Shown here: positions 62,476 through 64,000 of the stretch, one piece after another
Numbering within the stretch: the stretch's first letter is position 1
Layout of the letters: each line of letters starts with the position of its first letter
NCBI RefSeq assembly: GCF_003029735.1
Contig: NZ_KZ686270.1
Span: 310,001 to 374,000 of the forward strand
Reading direction: 5' to 3'
Source: Pedobacter yulinensis
GTDB lineage: Bacteria; Bacteroidota; Bacteroidia; Sphingobacteriales; Sphingobacteriaceae
DNA: 64,000 nucleotides
Notes under the pieces: generated by a model
Database searches by the model: none
What the model was told of the DNA's origin: nothing
The model's input: the letters and a program-made list of their open reading frames with translations, nothing else
Made by a program: the position numbers and the translations under genes

Positions 62476-64000
62476 ATGAAGATCATTACCACGCAGGAAT
62501 TTGCGAAGGCTACCAAAATCGATAAACTTGGCGTACCCGGGCTGGCTGCGCTGATGATGGAAATCATGAAGTTGAATGACATCAACGACGTATTTTCCAG
62601 GAACCAGCATTATGAAGGGATTGAGTTTGTAGACAAGATCTTGGAAACCATTGGGGTATCCATCAGCTTCGACGAAAACGACCTCAGAAATATTCCGAAG
62701 ACCGGTCCGTTCATCGCGATAGCCAACCACCCCTATGGCGGAGTGGAGGGTCTGGCGCTCGTCAAGCTGCTCTGCACGGTTCGGCCGGAGGCCAAGGTAA
62801 TGGTCAATTTCATCCTGAAGAAAATTCCGAACCTGGACCAGTTCTTTGTTGCCGTGAACCCCTTCGAGAACGTCCAGCATTCATCGAGTATCAGCGGTCT
62901 CAAGACCACATTCGACCTGCTGAAGAATGGTACACCCCTGGGCATTTTCCCGGCGGGAGAGGTTTCAACCTTCAAACTTGACGCCCAGCAGATAACCGAC
63001 CGCATGTGGCATCCTGTGGTGGGAAAGTTGATTGCCAAAGCCAAAGTGCCCGTGGTTCCCATTTATTTTCATGGCAACAATGGTGTATTGTTCAACATCC
63101 TCAGCTTTATACACCCTACCCTGCGTACAGCTAAACTGCCTTCTGAATTCCTGAATAAACAGGGAAAAACCATCCGTGTGCGCATTGGCAAACCGATAGA
63201 CATTAACGACATTTCGTACAACAACAACTCAAACAAACTGCTCGACTTTCTGCGTGCACGTACCTATGCGCTTGGCGTAAGCCTGGAGCAGGAAAGAAAG
63301 CTGTTTAACCCGATCAACCTGTTCAAAAGAAAAAAGACGCCCGAGGCGGTTATTCCTGAGACGCCGCGCGAACAGATTTCAGCAGAGGTGGCCGAACTGG
63401 AAGACTTTAAGGTCTGGAAAGAAAAGAATTATGAGGTTTACATTGTGCCCACACTGAATATTCCGAATGTGCTGCGCGAAATAGGCCGGTTGCGCGAGAT
63501 TACTTTCAGGGAGGTTGGCGAAGGCACGAACAAAAAGATCGACCTGGATAATTATGATATTTATTATCACCACTTGTTTATCTGGGATACCGACCTGCAG
63601 AATATAGTCGGCGCCTACCGCATTGGCAAGGGCGATGAGATCCTGGAAAGCATGGGCCGCCGCGGCTTTTATCTCTCTGAGCTTTTCAAACTCAAAGACC
63701 AGATCTATCCTATGCTTCGGCAGGGTATTGAACTGGGCCGGTCATGGATCAGAAAAGAGTACCAGGGCAAACCGCTGCCGCTGTTCCTGCTGTGGAAGGG
63801 TATCCTGAAATACCTGATCGACAACCCGCAGTACCGCTACATGTTCGGACCGGTGAGCATCAGCAACAGCTTCTCCAAGTTTTCAAAGGCACTGATTGTA
63901 GACTACATCACCAGAAATCACTTTGATTATGAAATGGCTAAATACGTTAAGCCAAAAAACAAATTTAAGGCAGACCTCCTGCCTATTTCTACAGATTTGC
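62476..64000 (+). CDS. Bifunctional lysophospholipid acyltransferase/GNAT protein (OlsF-like), partial
   Basis: At least 508 residues; the right edge cuts the gene. The frame was read from the sequence since no stop is inside the window. Residues about 60-270 form a PlsC-type acyltransferase domain with NHPYGGVEG (N84-H85) as the catalytic block and FPAGEVS as the FPEGTRS-like block. From about 300 a second domain (VYIVPTLNIPNVLREIGRLREITF; NIVGAYRIGKG) resembles acyl-ACP N-acyltransferases of the OlsB/hemolysin type. This order equals OlsF, which makes ornithine lipids, and the GlsA/GlsB pair for glycine lipids. The exact aminolipid is not determined. Confidence 0.82.
   Translation, partial: MKIITTQEFAKATKIDKLGVPGLAALMMEIMKLNDINDVFSRNQHYEGIEFVDKILETIGVSISFDENDLRNIPKTGPFIAIANHPYGGVEGLALVKLLCTVRPEAKVMVNFILKKIPNLDQFFVAVNPFENVQHSSSISGLKTTFDLLKNGTPLGIFPAGEVSTFKLDAQQITDRMWHPVVGKLIAKAKVPVVPIYFHGNNGVLFNILSFIHPTLRTAKLPSEFLNKQGKTIRVRIGKPIDINDISYNNNSNKLLDFLRARTYALGVSLEQERKLFNPINLFKRKKTPEAVIPETPREQISAEVAELEDFKVWKEKNYEVYIVPTLNIPNVLREIGRLREITFREVGEGTNKKIDLDNYDIYYHHLFIWDTDLQNIVGAYRIGKGDEILESMGRRGFYLSELFKLKDQIYPMLRQGIELGRSWIRKEYQGKPLPLFLLWKGILKYLIDNPQYRYMFGPVSISNSFSKFSKALIVDYITRNHFDYEMAKYVKPKNKFKADLLPISTDL

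Overview
This window is an ordinary, gene-dense stretch of chromosome from a member of the Bacteroidota, most likely the Sphingobacteriia (Sphingobacteriaceae or Chitinophagaceae-like). Several things point there: a SusC/SusD pair, a T9SS type A sorting domain, a DnaE carrying an N-terminal proofreading domain, split transketolase, an M60-like lipoprotein, promoters of the Bacteroidetes form TTTG-N19-22-TAnnTTTG, and gene starts that nearly all lack a Shine-Dalgarno (SD) sequence. I see no prophage, insertion sequence, CRISPR array or integrated element. The placement rests on gene content and motif style, not on a database comparison.

Layout. 1-4940 (+): the end of engB, a UbiA-type prenyltransferase, an M3 peptidase and an amino acid permease. 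4941-5189 holds a probable free-standing structured RNA. 5190-7142 (-): kup. 7335-15829 (+): a small T9SS-tagged protein, a FAH-family enzyme, an M23 peptidase, bcp, split transketolase, an ECF sigma factor with a membrane protein and a Spy/CpxP-like periplasmic protein, and a class III aminotransferase. 15895-22243 (-): a ROK regulator-susC-susD operon. 22344-28833 (-): DUF58, trxA, dnaE and a lipocalin. 28906-32504 (+): mdh with a small retropepsin-like protein, an M60 peptidase and an SRPBCC protein. 32631-34589 (-): gyrB. 34750-36870 (+): OmpH/Skp-like, guanine/nucleoside deaminase, EcsC. 37036-37437 (-): S4 protein. 37509-43315 (+): dapD, glycosyltransferase, tsaC, CCA-adding enzyme, a pRiA4b ORF-3-like protein and miaA.

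43318-59266 (-) is the main information-processing block. In transcription order it runs rpsU; xerC-like recombinase, hpf; tRNA-Thr(TGT), tRNA-Tyr, tRNA-Gly(TCC), tRNA-Thr(GGT), tuf, tRNA-Trp, secE, nusG; rplK, rplA, rplJ, rplL, rpoB, rpoC; DUF3467. The thrU-tyrU-glyT-thrT-tufB-secE-nusG-rplKAJL-rpoBC order known from E. coli is kept almost intact, with tRNA-Trp inserted after tuf. 59541-62298 (-) has an acyl-CoA dehydrogenase, a helix-hairpin-helix protein and apt. The right edge cuts a two-domain acyltransferase resembling OlsF-type aminolipid synthases.

No large new system is evident. The best leads are: (1) a structured non-coding RNA at about 5043-5178 with its own promoter and terminator; (2) strong SD sequences on rpsU and hpf in a genome that otherwise avoids them, suggesting a bS21-linked translational circuit that includes ribosome hibernation; (3) an SD-led three-codon mini-ORF ahead of the M60 lipoprotein gene; (4) the sigma factor cassette whose membrane protein carries three copies of an F-x-V/T-P-x-x-Y-F-x-x-L motif; (5) a very strong terminator-like hairpin inside the annotated 5' end of the glycosyltransferase after dapD.
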